From Achatina immaculata (Eukaryota > Mollusca > Gastropoda > Stylommatophora > Achatinidae): a stretch of DNA of 64,000 bases. This document shows, in pieces, positions 21,713 to 33,022 of this stretch. The stretch's first letter is position 1. The number at the start of each line of letters is the position of its first letter. Where the stretch lies: positions 21,306,503-21,370,502 of the forward strand of contig CM019715.1 of NCBI GenBank assembly GCA_009760885.1. The letters are read 5' to 3'. The translations under genes were made by a program, and so were the position numbers. The notes beneath the pieces were generated by a model, which was not told the origin of the DNA, made no database searches, and saw nothing but the letters and a program-made list of their open reading frames with translations.

Positions 21713-22754
21713 AGTCACCGTAGCTAACTTCTGATCCGACACTATACGTTAATCACAGTTATCATCCAGCTAAAAAACTCCAGCGTTTGCTGTTACAGGG
21801 AGATAATCAGCCAACAATTCATGTAATACACTGGTTGATAATAAACATGAAACTCTCACGAAGAACAGACCAAGTTTAAAAAAAAAAAGAGTGAGAGAGG
21901 TTGTATTAAAGGTGCTTAACTCTTTTACCCCCGAATTAATTCCCATACTCTGCCAGAGCAAATTTTAATGAGATATTCTGGTAGTAAGAAACCGGAAGGA
22001 AGTTACTCAATAATTTTAAAATATAGATCGGGTTTGAAATGTGCTAATTTTCATTTTCTTGTTTTTTAGGACTTCGTCTAAAGCATTTATTGATGCAGGC
22101 ATGCAAGATCTTCCGACACCACAAATGTTGTTTTGGAGTGAAACAGTTAAAAAAAAAACCCTGAGAAAGAAAAATTATTTTACACATTTAATTCCTAACA
22201 TTCCAAACAACACCCTGGACACATGAACATTTTTTGTTATCATATATCACGATCGCAGTCTTTCGCCAAGAAATGGTGCAATGTATTTTAAAATTGCATC
22301 TATAGTAGTTTTTTTTTAATTATAACTCTTGTCCACAGAACAAAACCAGAAATGCGCAGTTAGTTTCTTATTATATTGTTAAAAAAATCCATTTACATGG
22401 CTGATTGGAGAATAGGGGTTAATATATTTTTTCAATAAATGCTGAAATGAATGCATGCGAGGGCTGCTCGCAAGGACTTACACCAAGAGCACGTAAGTCT
22501 ACTCATTTAGTCAAACAATATAAATATATAAATATAAATGAATCAATTAATTAATTAAGTAAGTAAGTAATTAAAAATTCAGTCCTGGAGCTTTGCGAAC
22601 AACTCTCGTGCTATAAATGAGACTTTCGACATTTTCTGGGCATGTGTGTGTAGTTCTGTCTCTCCTGTGAACTGAACTCTTTTCTTGAAGTTCCTGTATA
22701 GAACCGCATAACTTGGCTTCTTTGATTGTTTCAGTGGACCGGTGGACCTGTCTC
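21713..22754. other. No gene seen
   Basis: AT-rich, mostly unique sequence with short A/T runs and an AATT/AAGT stretch at 22540-22575. Confidence 0.3.
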
Positions 22755-22930
22755 TCTCAGATTTTGATAGCCGGGACAGTTCTAGACATCCGTGAGACCT
22801 GCATAAGATAGCCGGGACAGTTCTAGACATCCGTGAGACTTGCATAAAATAGCCGGCACAGTACTAGACATCCGCAAGACTTGCATAAGATAGCCGGCAC
22901 AGTTCTTGTATACATCTGTGAGACTTATAT
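22755..22930. repeat. 45-bp tandem repeat, about four copies
   Basis: Units 'gatagccgggacagttctag' + 'acatccgtgagacctgcataa', increasingly diverged to the right. Confidence 0.85.
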
Positions 22931-23039
22931 AATGTAACAAGGAACGTGGTCTCTAGTTAATTACTTGTTTGTTTCCAAGACGATAGTCTATGATTAATGC
23001 AAAATAATATTCTTCACATTTTGATAAGCGGTTTTCTAT

Positions 23040-23130
23040 AATAATAATAATAATAATAATGATGATGATGATGATGATAACAATAATAATAATAACAATA
23101 ATAACAACAACAGCAACAATAATAAATAAA
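23040..23130. repeat. (ATA)n(GAT)n(AAC)n(AAAT)n compound microsatellite
   Basis: Successive runs of different tri- and tetranucleotides. Confidence 0.95.
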
Positions 23131-23375
23131 TAAATAAGGATCAATAAAACAAAATACATTGGTCGTATAGAAAGACATAATGATATACTGAAGACCATAC
23201 TAGAAGGAAAGATGGAAGAAAATAGACCAAGAGATCGAGAAAAGTATAGATTGAAAGATAATATTCGAGAGTGGGCAGCCTGGGTGAGTACACCATAATG
23301 GCTAAAGAGCGGGGAAACTGGAGATTCATTACTGTCAATCCTCGTTCTCAAGATGACACATGATGATAATGAGTG
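23131..23375 (+). pseudogene. RTE-D LINE 3' fragment
   Basis: 'YIGRIERHNDILKTILEGKM', 'WKSGETGDSLL' and the end 'tgacacatgatgataatgag'. Matches 5060-5275; broken frames. Confidence 0.75.
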
Positions 23376-23820
23376 ATTAAATTCGAGAGCACAGACAGGG
23401 TTTCTACAGGAAATTATTGCAGTTTACATTCTTTCAAACAACGTAATTACAGGCTATCATCATCATGTGAGGAAACAAAACGAGATTTTAGAGCTAAATG
23501 GACAATGACTGAAAGATATAGAACACAGTAAAATAATATGAAGTTGATACACTATTGTTGTGCAGACTTCAAAAAAAAAAAAATTTGACAAATCATAGAT
23601 AGTAAAGGAGTGAGATGCATGGAGAAGTTTGGTCACTTCCAGAACAAGAGAAGCTGGCAATGACAGACGGACAGGGACATGCATGAACACAGAGGAATAT
23701 TACAGAAAATACAGCAACATGGCCAAAGCTTTCTGGTATGTTTCGTGGGTTTTTTATCGACGTTATATTAAAAATATTTGATAATAAGTCTCCAAAACAG
23801 AGCTTTTAAACTCACTGTAT
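23376..23820. other. No gene seen
   Basis: Unique sequence with a short A-run (23571-23583). Confidence 0.3.
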
Positions 23821-24150
23821 TTTCTTCTTCTTCTTCTTCTTCTTCTTCTTCTTCTTTCGAGCTGATGTTCTTTGCAGCCGATGTGATGAAGATGTTGAAG
23901 CACAGGATGGCATCGTAGTGTAAACGGTTTATGGTGGCAATTTTTTTCAGTTCTTGGGTGCACAGGTTTCGGCATACTTCTTTATCAGACTCCACCACCA
24001 TAAACCAAATTTTGATCCCTGCCCCACTTAGTCAGGCTAGGCCTGTTACTGGGGGTACCAGTGGAGTAGCGAGGCAGGGTCTTGCTCATTGTTCTCCAGT
24101 CCTGTCGCTAGCATGGCGGCTACGGGTCGCTGTTTCTATAACTCTTCTTC
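23821..24150 (-). mobile_element. Rep-A copy next to (TTC)n
   Basis: (TTC)n at 23822-23857, then 'tgttctttgcagccgatgtg', 'cagactccaccaccataa' and 'cctgttactgggggtaccag'. The minus-strand frame keeps 'MVVESDKEVCRNLCTQELKK'. The GGGGACTATGG segment is damaged. Confidence 0.75.
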
Positions 24151-24173
24151 CTGACTTTTTTTTTTCTTCATCA

Positions 24174-24953
24174 TCTAACGCGTAAACAGCTATAACATCA
24201 TCAACTACCATCTAGCATGTAAACAACTGTAACATCAACAATTACCATCTAGCATGTAAACAACTATAACATCAACAACTACCATCTAGCGTGTAAACAA
24301 CTATAACATCAACAACTACCATCTAGCATGTAAACAACTATAACATCAACAACTACCATCTAGCATGTAAACAACTATAACATCAACAACTACCATCTAG
24401 CATGTAAACAACTATAACATCAACAACTACCATCTAGCATGTAAACAACTATAACATCAACAACTACCATCTAGCATGTAAACAACTATAACATCAACAA
24501 CTACCATCTAGCATGTAAACAACTATAACATCAACAACTACCATCTAGCATGTAAACAACTATAACATCAACAACTACCATCTAGCATGTAAACAACTAT
24601 AACATCAACAACTACCATCTAGCATGTAAACAACTATAATATCAACAACTACTATCTAGCATGTAAACAGCTATAACATCAACAACTATCAGCTAGCATG
24701 TAAACAACTATAGCATCAACAACTACCATCTAGCATGTAAACAACTATAACATCAACAACTACCATCTAGCATGTAAACAACTATAATATCAACAACTAC
24801 TATCCAGCATGTAAACAGCTACAACATCAACAACTATCAACTAGCATGTAAACAACTATAGCATCAACAACTACCATCTATCATATAAACAAGTATAACA
24901 TCAACAAAAACTATCACCTAGCATGTAAACAACTATAACATCAACAAGTATGA
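24174..24953. repeat. 37-bp minisatellite
   Basis: About 21 units of 'catctagcatgtaaacaact' + 'ataacatcaacaactac'. It is nearly perfect in the centre and varied at the right end. Confidence 0.95.
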
Positions 24954-25292
24954 TCAGACAGTTTTTTTTTTAATCTAATCAAGAACATGTTTAGCGTTGT
25001 TCTGGGGGAGTCATTGAAATTAGCGAAGAAGGACAGGGACAAATGAGAATGACTTAGTCTAACACATTCAAACACGAACTGAAATAGACAGAGTTAAAGA
25101 GCAAACAAATAAGACAAATTTTGTGAAAACAGACTAAGGGAAAAAAAGACTCGTTACGAAAACAGAGGTAGCAAAGGATGTCGGGATAAAATAAGTAAAT
25201 CTTGGGATAAAACAAATGATAAGAAACGACTAGTTACTGATCATAAAAAAAGAACAGACGATTGGTGAAATTAGCCCTTAGATTGAATTTTG

Positions 25293-25340
<48 letters not shown>

Positions 25341-25823
25341 AGATAGAAGTTTAAGCTGACACAGAAAGCTTTGAAACAGAACAGTTTTTAACTATTCATT
25401 ATCATAGCTTTTTATCTTCTTGTATATTTTTATATAGTTATTTCTATTTTCCAATACCAGAAATTGTGAGATGGAAAATGTCTTTTTGGTATCACATTTT
25501 ACTGTTTTGTTATATCTTTTATATTTACATACGTATATCCTAAAAAGCTTGTGAGAAATAAAAGATGCGGAACATATACAGGCGAACTTGTCAGAGGAGA
25601 ACTTGTCGCAGGCGAACTTGTCAGAATTTCATAGTACTGGAAGATTAGAGAGATATGAAATAGACCAGGTTGAATGGAGGGCTGTCGTTTATTTCTGACA
25701 TGCTTGGGGCGTGACGGTGAAAGAACAAGTGAACGAAAACGATGACAACGACGAGGAAGATAACAATGATGAACTACAGTGGTATCAAAATGATCGTCAT
25801 AACAGCGATAACAACTTACTTAC
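24954..25823. other. No gene seen; (GA)n at 25292-25338
   Basis: Unique, AT-rich. Three near-repeats of 'gcgaacttgtcag' lie at 25582-25625. On the minus strand it would be intron if the donor at 25822-25823 is used. Confidence 0.3.
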
Positions 25824-26265
25824 CTGCAAGTTAAAGACAAACTGATGGAAACAAGACTGTCAGCTTCTCAAAGTCCAGGTGTGAAGAGAGCTTCTCTTCA
25901 TAAGTAGAAGATTTGTCCTGTGGATAGTTTCGGAAAATTGACTCTCTGGTCGATGTCCATCTTTAATTCCACAAACTCACCCAAATTTAAAACTAACCAC
26001 TGCTTCAGCTGACACGACCAGAGAGCTCCCGTCTCCACCTCCTTGTCAAATCAAAGGAATTCAAAGATCAATTTTTTTTTAATGTAATGCGAATGACTTA
26101 CTAAGCACTGATTTTCAATTCTGAAAAACTCTATAAGGTTTTTCATAGACACTTATGACATTGAGGTTGTCTAGATTATGTCCAGTCTTGCTGTCGTGAT
26201 AATATGGTCCGACACACCAAGTTCTTTACAAATTATTGACTGTTTGAAGCAGCTCTTAAGAAAGA
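25824..26265 (-). other. Candidate 5' non-coding exon
   Basis: A near-perfect splice donor on the minus strand, CTTGCAG|GTAAGTAAG, ends at 25824. Upstream (higher coordinates) is about 440 bp of repeat-free sequence with no long frame; a short frame starts MDIDQRVNFPKL. A TATA/CArG-like site lies just beyond. It could be the untranslated first exon that the acceptor at 1927 requires, 24 kb away on the same strand. This is inference only. Confidence 0.25.
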
Positions 26266-26284
26266 AGGAAAAAAAAGCACACGA

Positions 26285-26305
26285 CATGCCCTTATAAGGC
26301 GGCCC
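26285..26305 (-). promoter_or_regulatory. CArG/TATA-like element
   Basis: CCTTATAAGG at 26290-26299 is a perfect CC(A/T)6GG box and contains TTATAA. It is palindromic, so the strand comes only from the donor at 25824. An inverted CCAAT ('ctgattggctag') is at 26420. Confidence 0.3.
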
Positions 26306-27020
26306 TTACAAACGTCGTTACTGTCAATCTGTACGAGCAGGAATCTTTGATTCTATGGGTCTGACAGGAATGACACGCCCCATGTCCTGTCTAGAGGAAG
26401 GACGTCGAACAGCCCGTGCGCTGATTGGCTAGCGGGAACATCAGAATATTGGACGGGTCAATACAGCTAGCTTTTGTCGTCTGCTGCCAATGTTTAGAGG
26501 ACAGGGCAGAGAATGTTCTGCCCAGACAAGACGAGGAATCCACACAAAATCGGGGTTGGGGGTACGTGAAATGGCTGAAAAATGATGTCAAAACACTTTA
26601 GAAACAGCTTAGCGTCAAAGGATTAAATCGGCTTATGGTCATACATTTCGATTCTTATCTCTCGACCACCTAGATTTTATCTGTTAAGAATTCTTGAAGA
26701 TTAAAAATCTTTTCCTGTCTCGTCTTCTCACTTTGTGTTGGTGGGTTTCTCTCATACTTAATGCACGTGACACGGTGCATCTGTTTTCTGTTTGGTTTGC
26801 TATCCAAATGTTTATGGTTTTTTTTTCAAACTGTTTTTCTTTTCTGTTTCAGACACACACAAAAAACCAGCTGTTACTTAGTATGACGGTTTTGTTGATA
26901 GACATGTTTTGTTTCATTGGCTATCCCCACCCCCCACCCCCACCCCCATAATTTTAACGTTAATGATGTTATTGTAATTTCCATCTGTATAAAACGGTAA
27001 CAAACTAGGTTTGAACCTGG
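26306..27020. other. Mostly unique; C-rich run at 26926-26947
   Basis: No gene seen. The run 'ccccaccccccacccccacc' could form an i-motif, with a quadruplex on the minus strand. Confidence 0.4.
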
Positions 27021-27027
27021 TACTTTT

Positions 27028-27395
27028 CCTGAGGTTGTTGGGCGTCAGCGTGATAAACAGTTTCTCTCATGCCTGATTCTAGACGTTGTTGGGCGTCGTC
27101 GTGATAAACAGTTTCTCTTATGCCTGATTCTAGACGTTGTTGGGCGTCGTCGTGATAAACAGTTTCTCTTATGCCTGATTCTAGACGTTGTTGGGCGTCG
27201 TCGTGATAAACAGTTTCTCTTATGCCTGATTCTAGACGTTGTTGGGCGTCGTCGTGATAAACAGTTTCTCTTATGCCTGATTCTAGACGTTGTTGGGCGT
27301 CGTCGTGATAAACAGTTTCTCTTATGCCTGATTCTAGACGTTGTTGGGCGTCGTCGTGATAAGCAGTTTCTCTTATGCCTGATTCTAGCAACACA
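27028..27395. repeat. 51-bp minisatellite, about seven copies
   Basis: Units contain 'gttgttgggcgtcgtcgtga' and 'taaacagtttctcttatgcc' and are nearly identical. Two minus-strand frames stay open because 51 is a multiple of 3. Confidence 0.95.
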
Positions 27396-27499
27396 TTGCC
27401 ATAACACACAACAACAACAACGAATATTGCGTTTTTTCCAGCAACCATTAAAGAGAAATGAAAAGTTAAGCAACCGCTACCTGATCGCTGATGAATACA

Positions 27500-27590
27500 G
27501 ACAGCGCTATACGATATTTCTTGATCTTGTAACTTGATGTCCTTGGCAGTTGATGCTCTGCTGAAGTTACGTGCATCAAACAGAAAGGGA
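27500..27590 (-). mobile_element. Possible Rep-A stub
   Basis: 'gatgtccttggcagttgatg' + 'ctctgctgaag' resembles the Rep-A end 'tgttctttgcagccgatgct'. Only about 60 bp and diverged. Confidence 0.35.
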
Positions 27591-27654
27591 GGTGGATTAT
27601 GTTCATTACCTTATTTGGGATAGAAAACTTAGTAATCTCCATCGTGATTGGTAA

Positions 27655-27860
27655 TGTAGTAGTCCCTAGGCCCCTGGGGTTCGCCCAACCTCTAAAACTG
27701 GGTACCAGAGAAATCTGGGAAGGTAAAGAGGCCAGGCTACTGACCACATCAGACTTTCATGTGCCAAAGGTCATGGAAAATACGGGCCTAACACCGTATT
27801 CCCGAATATGCCTTAATGACACGGAAACTGGAACTTTACCTTTTTTTTTTCCTTTTACGT
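27655..27860 (+). mobile_element. SINE-1 body, head missing
   Basis: 'cctggggttcgcccaacctc', 'gggtaccagagaaatctggg', 'tgaccacatcagactttcat', 'gtgccaaaggtcatggaaaa', 'cgaatatgccttaatgacac', then a T-run at 27839-27852. Best preserved body in the window. Confidence 0.85.
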
Positions 27861-27929
27861 AAACTTAAAAGGATAAAACGACATTTGTTTTAACTTGGAC
27901 ATTCCATTAATGCGATCGTGAATCTTGAG

Positions 27930-28290
27930 CAGTCAACAAAAAAAGATGACAAAGAAACTGACAAAATACCTTGGGCAGGCTGAAAAGCATACGATGGGGT
28001 CCTCAGATAAGCTCCAGAACGACGAAAACTACGATAATGATAAGGAAAAAAAAAGGCAATCCAAATTTCTTGGACATGTTATGAGAATAGAGAAGTTGGA
28101 GAACCTGGCACTGGCTGGAACATTCCAGGGAAGGACAAGGAAGAGAAGAAGACCAAGAGAAAAATGAGGACTGACCACGTGGCATGGAAAAAGAAATACA
28201 CCTGAAGTAATCGAAAACACCAACGACCGAGCAAGATGGAGGAGCACCGTCGCCAACGCTATCCGGCACGGCACATAGTAATAATAATAG
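27930..28290 (+). pseudogene. RTE-J LINE 3' fragment
   Basis: 'EKKRQSKFLGHVMRIEKLEN' + 'LALAGTFQGRTRKRRRPREK', a stop, then 'WHGKRNTPEVIENTNDRARW' + 'RSTVANAIRHGT', then (TAA)n at 28277-28288. Confidence 0.8.
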
Positions 28291-28299
28291 ACAATTAGA

Positions 28300-28685
28300 A
28301 AACATTTGAAGCAGAAAACAGGGATATGATTTGGGAGAAAATACAAAACAAGCCATGGATGGTTAGAAGATAAATGATAAAAGTTTCCTGAGACGTTAAC
28401 AAACAGAGAAAACAATTATAAACCATAAAGAAAAAAAAACACGCCAATTTTTTTAACATGATTATTTAAAGGAAAGAGAAAATGATAATCTCGGGAAAAA
28501 CTGAAGGGAAAAGAGCGAAAAGGAGACAGAGACAAAGGATGTGAACCTCACGATGAACTGATATGTCGGAATAGAGGCAAGTGACCTGAAGGAGAACAGA
28601 AAGGACAACACAAATAACAAAGCGCGATCATCAGCGTGTATTGGACAGGCACGTAATGAATGATTGAACATGGGCTGTACGAGGG
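28300..28685 (+). pseudogene. Eroded RTE-like LINE tail
   Basis: 'KKKHANFF', 'SGKTEGKRAKRRQRQRM' and short matches beyond. Ends near 'gtaatgaatgattga'. Heavily decayed. Confidence 0.4.
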
Positions 28686-28861
28686 GAGTGAAAGATTTCG
28701 CTTGTGAATCACCTCTACAGCTGCTCGAAGACAATCATGTGGAAGCTGTTTACAAATGGGTTTCTAGCTCGGCTTGTGTCTTATGGTAAAGAAACTCTGC
28801 GGCTGCCCTGTTACTCTTTCTTCCCCTGCACTTTAAACAATGTTTCTTTGTTTTTATTATT

Positions 28862-29002
28862 CTTTCTCATCGCAACATATGCCTGTGAGACCTGGACGCT
28901 TAACAAAACAGCTGAGAAACACATAAATGCCTTCGAATGTAAATGCTACAGAAGAGTTTTTCAAATATCACTGACACAAAAAAGAACAAATATATCCATA
29001 CT
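28862..29002 (+). pseudogene. RTE-E host copy, left part
   Basis: 'IATYACETWTLNKTAEKHIN' and 'AFECKCYRRVFQISLTQKRT', then cut at 'tatatccatact' (28991-29002). The element continues at 30549. Confidence 0.85.
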
Positions 29003-29559
29003 CCATTCATTCATTTGCATGTCTCTTGCGGAACGTTGCCTCCCTAATAGAACTCCTGTAGGCCGTTCTGATGTGAGCAAGATGTCCTGCTGCTGATGCA
29101 TCCATTTGCAATCATCAACGATGTCTTGCAGCCATCTTCGCCTTGGTCTTCCTCTCTTTCTTTTTCGCATTATGTACCCTTCCAAGTCGGTCTTCTCTAG
29201 ATTAATGTGTCCAAAATATTTAAGTTTTCTCTCTTTAATCCTCTTTACTAGCCAGCCTTCTTCAATATTAAGTTCTTGTAGTATAGATATATTTGTTCTT
29301 TTTTGTGTCCATGATATTTGAAGAGCTCTTATGTAGCATTTACATTCAAAGGCATTTATGTGTTTCTCAAATGTTTTGTTAAGTGTTCAGTTCTCACAAG
29401 CATATGTTGCGATGAGAAAGATGCATGAACTAAAAAATCTTATTTTTGTAGTTCTGTCTGTTCCTCTCCACAGATTCTTTAGTCGTTTTACTTTCTGAAG
29501 AGCGATAGATGTCCTCCTTTTAATATCCCTCATTGTATCTGCATTATTAGTTAGTAGTG
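29003..29559 (-). pseudogene. RTE-E copy inserted in RTE-E (left part)
   Basis: Minus-strand RTE-E. (ATTC)n tail at 29004-29015, then the frames for 'MEGYIMRKRKRGRPRRRWLQ' and 'ACENWTLNKTF'. It is interrupted by RTE-C at 29560 and resumes at 30509-30548 ('gatccaagatgttcaaaact'). Confidence 0.85.
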
Positions 29560-30508
29560 TTCCAGATTGAAACAGGCGTGAAACAAGGATGTATACTGTC
29601 TCCTTTACTTTTTGGGATTACAATAGACTTCATAATGAAAAAATGCTGCACAGGTAACACAGGTATTGACTGGGTACATGGGACCCAACTAGAAGATCTT
29701 GATTTTGCTGATGACATAACTCTTATCAGTAATAATGTGAATTCCATGCAAGAAAAAACAGATAGCCTATCTTCACTGGCTAGCAAAATAGGACTTGAAA
29801 TTAACAAGGACAAAACAAAAATAATGAAAATTCCCATCAATCAAAATGGAAAAATACACATAGAAGGGACAGATATTGAAGAAGTCAATCAATTTGCATA
29901 CCTTGGCAGCTACATAGACCAGGATGGTGACACTAGAAAGGAAGTTAGGATCAGAATTGCAAAGCAGCATCAATCTTCAAGAATCTTGAGAACATATGGA
30001 ATTCAAAAGTTCTAAGCACAAAAACCAAGTTAAGACTATTCAATTCAAATGTAATATCCACCCTCATTTATGCATGCGAAAGCTGAAAAACAACTAAAGA
30101 AATAGAAAAGAAATTAGACTCTTTTGAAAACAAATGCCTAAGGAAAATACTCGGCATCAAGTGGAATGAATTCAAGAACAATGCAGAGATAAGACAGATG
30201 ACTGAACAACAACCAGTCTCACGGGTGATCAGGAAAAGGAGATGGACATATGTTGGCCACTTGATGAGAAGAAATGAGCAGAGAATCCCAAAACAAGCTA
30301 TCAAGTGGAACACAACAGGCCGAAGAAAAAGGGGCAGACCACGTGAAACTCTGAAGAGAACATTATTAAGAGAGGCCAAGTTAACAGGCATAAAATCCTT
30401 TGATGAGGTTGAAAGACTCGCCGAAGACAGGAAAAATTGGCGAACTACTTTGCGAGCCCTATGTGACGTCTAACGGCACGGGAAGGATATAAGATATAAG
30501 ATAAGATA
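29560..30508 (+). pseudogene. RTE-C LINE, longest copy, nested
   Basis: From 29557: 'FQIETGVKQGCILSPLLFGI', 'TGIDWVHGTQLEDLDFADDI' (FADD catalytic box), 'SKIGLEINKDKTKIMKIPI', 'AYLGSYIDQDGDTRKEVRIR'. A frameshift comes near 29960. The thumb 'STLIYACES' follows, and a continuous tail from 30198 (VIRKRRWTYVGHLMRRNEQR ... WRTTLRALCDV). The 3' end is 'ggatataagatataagataa' + 'gataag'. At least 4 bp (agtg) are duplicated at the ends. Confidence 0.9.
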
Positions 30509-30840
30509 AGTGATCCAAGATGTTCAAAACTCTCCACTTCTTCCCGTTTATATCCATGCTACAAGAACTTAATATTGAAAAGGGTTTGCTAGTAAAGAGG
30601 ATTAAACAGAGAGAACTTGAATATTTTAGACATATTAAACGTCATGATAATTTAGAGAAGACAGTCTTGGAATGGTACATAATAGGAAGAGAGGAAGACC
30701 AAGGCAAATATGGCTGCAAGACATCGTTGATGACCTACGAATGGATGCATCAGCAGCAGGGCATCTTGCTTACAATCGATAGGGCTGCAGGAGAGCTGTT
30801 AGGGAGGCAAAGTTCCACAAAGACGTGCAAATTTCCCTTA
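30509..30840 (+). pseudogene. Ends of the nested RTE-E copies
   Basis: 30509-30548 is the rest of the inserted minus-strand RTE-E. From 30549 ('tatatccatgct') the plus-strand host resumes exactly where it stopped at 29002: 'MLQELNIEKGLLVKRIKQRE' and 'HIKRHDNLEKTVLEWYIIGR', then decayed. Confidence 0.85.
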
Positions 30841-30984
30841 TTCGGATTGATTATTATTACCAATTATTGTTGTTATTGTTATTATTATTATTTGCTTAAC
30901 GTCTTTTGAAAGTGTAATGTGTAATTAGCCATTTCTGTAAGAATAATTTTTAAAAATTTGTTTAAAGTCGTTCACGCAGACAAT

Positions 30985-31215
30985 TGTAAACACACGGCCC
31001 TGGAAGGTTGAGTAGTTAGTAGTGCACTAGTCTCTTATGGCGAAGGTCGAGGGTTCGAAACCCCTAAAGGTGTCCCCATCCACCCACCTGTAGATATGGG
31101 GTACCTAGCTTCTTCTGGAGCTAGGGAAGATAAGACAACCTGGCGTGATGCTGACCACATCAACCTTTAATGTTTTGACAGGTCAAGGACAATAAGAACA
31201 CTGTATCCGCTATCC
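30985..31215 (+). mobile_element. SINE-1, full-length copy
   Basis: The tRNA-like head has a plausible A box 'ggttgagtagttagtagtgc' and a perfect B box GGTTCGAAACC (31052-31062). The body follows: 'ctggagctagggaagataag', 'tgatgctgaccacatcaacc', 'gacaggtcaaggac'. It is a Pol III-type SINE by known SINE structure. No TSD identified. Confidence 0.8.
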
Positions 31216-31254
31216 AAGATATAGTAGTTCCATTTTTACCTTTTACTTTTATAC

Positions 31255-31263
31255 ATATACACA

Positions 31264-31337
<74 letters not shown>
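31255..31337. repeat. (TA)n microsatellite, about 35 units
   Basis: Almost uninterrupted TA dinucleotides. Confidence 0.99.
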
Positions 31338-31339
<2 letters not shown>

Positions 31340-31681
31340 TGGGCACTTTATGAAGAAGGGGCATTTCGCACAAATAAGTGTATTCTAATTATATTTCCGA
31401 ATCTAACAAAGATATAATGAATCTAGAGACAGTCATTCCTACTTTCATACTGTCCTGTCATTCCTAAGCTCACTTTTTTTATGTAAAGATAAATTTCAAT
31501 TGAATGTTGGTGAAAATGAACCTTTACTCATTTCTTTATGTTACATTTCATTTCACGGACCACTTGAAATGTATCCATGGACTCTCGAAGACTGCATAGA
31601 CTGCTGTTTGAGAAGCCCTGGTGAATTCTAAACTGTTGAAATCCTTTCATTTTTTTTTTTTTTACATGGGATTTTATGTGC
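31338..31681. other. No gene seen
   Basis: AT-rich unique sequence; T-run at 31651-31664. Confidence 0.3.
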
Positions 31682-31757
31682 CCCAGTTATGTCTTGTCGT
31701 GTCTTGTCTTGTTTTGTCTCGTCTTGTCTTGTCTTATCTTGTCTGGTCTTGTCAGTT
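31682..31757. repeat. (TCTTG)n
   Basis: Pentanucleotide tract 'gtcttgtcttgttttgtctc' and variants. Confidence 0.95.
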
Positions 31758-31812
31758 ATGTTTTTATTTTACTTAAGGCGTGAAGACTGGCTTATGATGG
31801 ATCCGTTTGTTG

Positions 31813-32915
31813 GTGCTTTATTTGTCTGGTGCTTTATTTGTCTGGTGTTTTATTTGTCTGGTGCTTTTTTGCCTGGTGCTTTACTTCTCTGGTATTTTAT
31901 TTGTTTAGTGCTTTATTTGTCGTGATTTATTTATTTAGTGCTTTATTTATTTCTTGCGTTATTTGTCTGGTGATTTATTTATCTGCTGCTTTATTTGTCT
32001 GGTGCTTCGTTTATTTGGTGCTTTATTTGTCTGACGCTTTATTTGTGAGGTGCTTTATTTGTCTGCTGCTTTATTTATTTGGTGCTTTATTTGTCTGCTG
32101 CTTTATTTGTCTGGTGCTTTATTTCTCTGATGCTTTATTTGTCTGCTGCTTTGTTTATCTGGTACTTTATTTATTGTCTGATGATTTATTTATCTATTGC
32201 TTTATTTATTTGGTGCTTTATTTATCTTGTGCTATATTTGGCTGGTGCTTTATTTCTCTGGTGCTTTATTTGTCTGGTGTTTTATATATCTGGTGCTTTA
32301 TCTTTCTTGTTCTTTATTTATCTGGTGCTTTATTTGTCTGTTTCTCAGTTTGCCTGGTGTTATGCTTGTCTGGTGCTTTCTTTGTGTAGTGCTCCATTTG
32401 GCCGGTATTATGTTTATTTTGTACTTTATTTACCTGGTGCTTTATTTATCTTGTGCTTTCTTTGTCTTATGCTTTATTTATTAGATGTTTTATTTATCTA
32501 GGTCTTTATTTGTCTGGTGCTTTATTCATCTGGTGCTTTATTTGTCTAGTCCTTGGTTTATATAGTGTTTAACTTGTCCAGTGCTTTATTTGTCCAGTGG
32601 TTTTTTATCTAGTGCTTTATTTGTCTAGTACTTTATTTATCTAGTGCTTTATTTGTCTAGTGCTTTATTTGTCTAGTACTTTATATATGTTTTGCTTTAT
32701 TTGTTTGTTGCTTTGTTTATCTGGTGCTTTATTTGTCTAGTACTTTATTTATTTAGGGCTTTATTTGTCTGGTTCTTCATTTATCTGGTGCTTTATTTGT
32801 TTCTTTCTCCATTTCTCTGGTGCTTTATTTGTCTAGTGCTTTATTTGTCTGGTGCTTTATTTGTCTGGTGTTTTATTTGTCTAGTGCTACATTTATCTGG
32901 TTCTTTATTTGTCTG
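31813..32915. repeat. 16-bp minisatellite, about 68 copies
   Basis: Unit 'gtgctttatttgtctg' with frequent single changes. 16 is not a multiple of 3, so a hydrophobic 16-residue repeat appears in all plus-strand frames, producing misleading long ORFs. Confidence 0.95.
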
Positions 32916-33022
32916 ATGAGAAACACACACGCCTACACACAGTTTGAAATGTTGGCCCAGTCGAGTAACAAATTACTCTAGTAAAATTCAAGCAATATTT
33001 ACTAGTTGTATATCAACACGTC

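Noticed and set aside
24174..24953. CRISPR-like regular repeats
   Set aside because: Units are directly adjacent with no unique spacers, there are no cas genes, and the genome is animal. These are minisatellites, as are the other arrays.
31000..31065. A tRNA gene with a perfect B box
   Set aside because: No cloverleaf, and the shared SINE-1 body follows directly.
31829..32501. Hydrophobic 'membrane protein' ORFs
   Set aside because: They come from a 16-bp tandem repeat read in all three frames; the residue repeat of 16 equals the base period.
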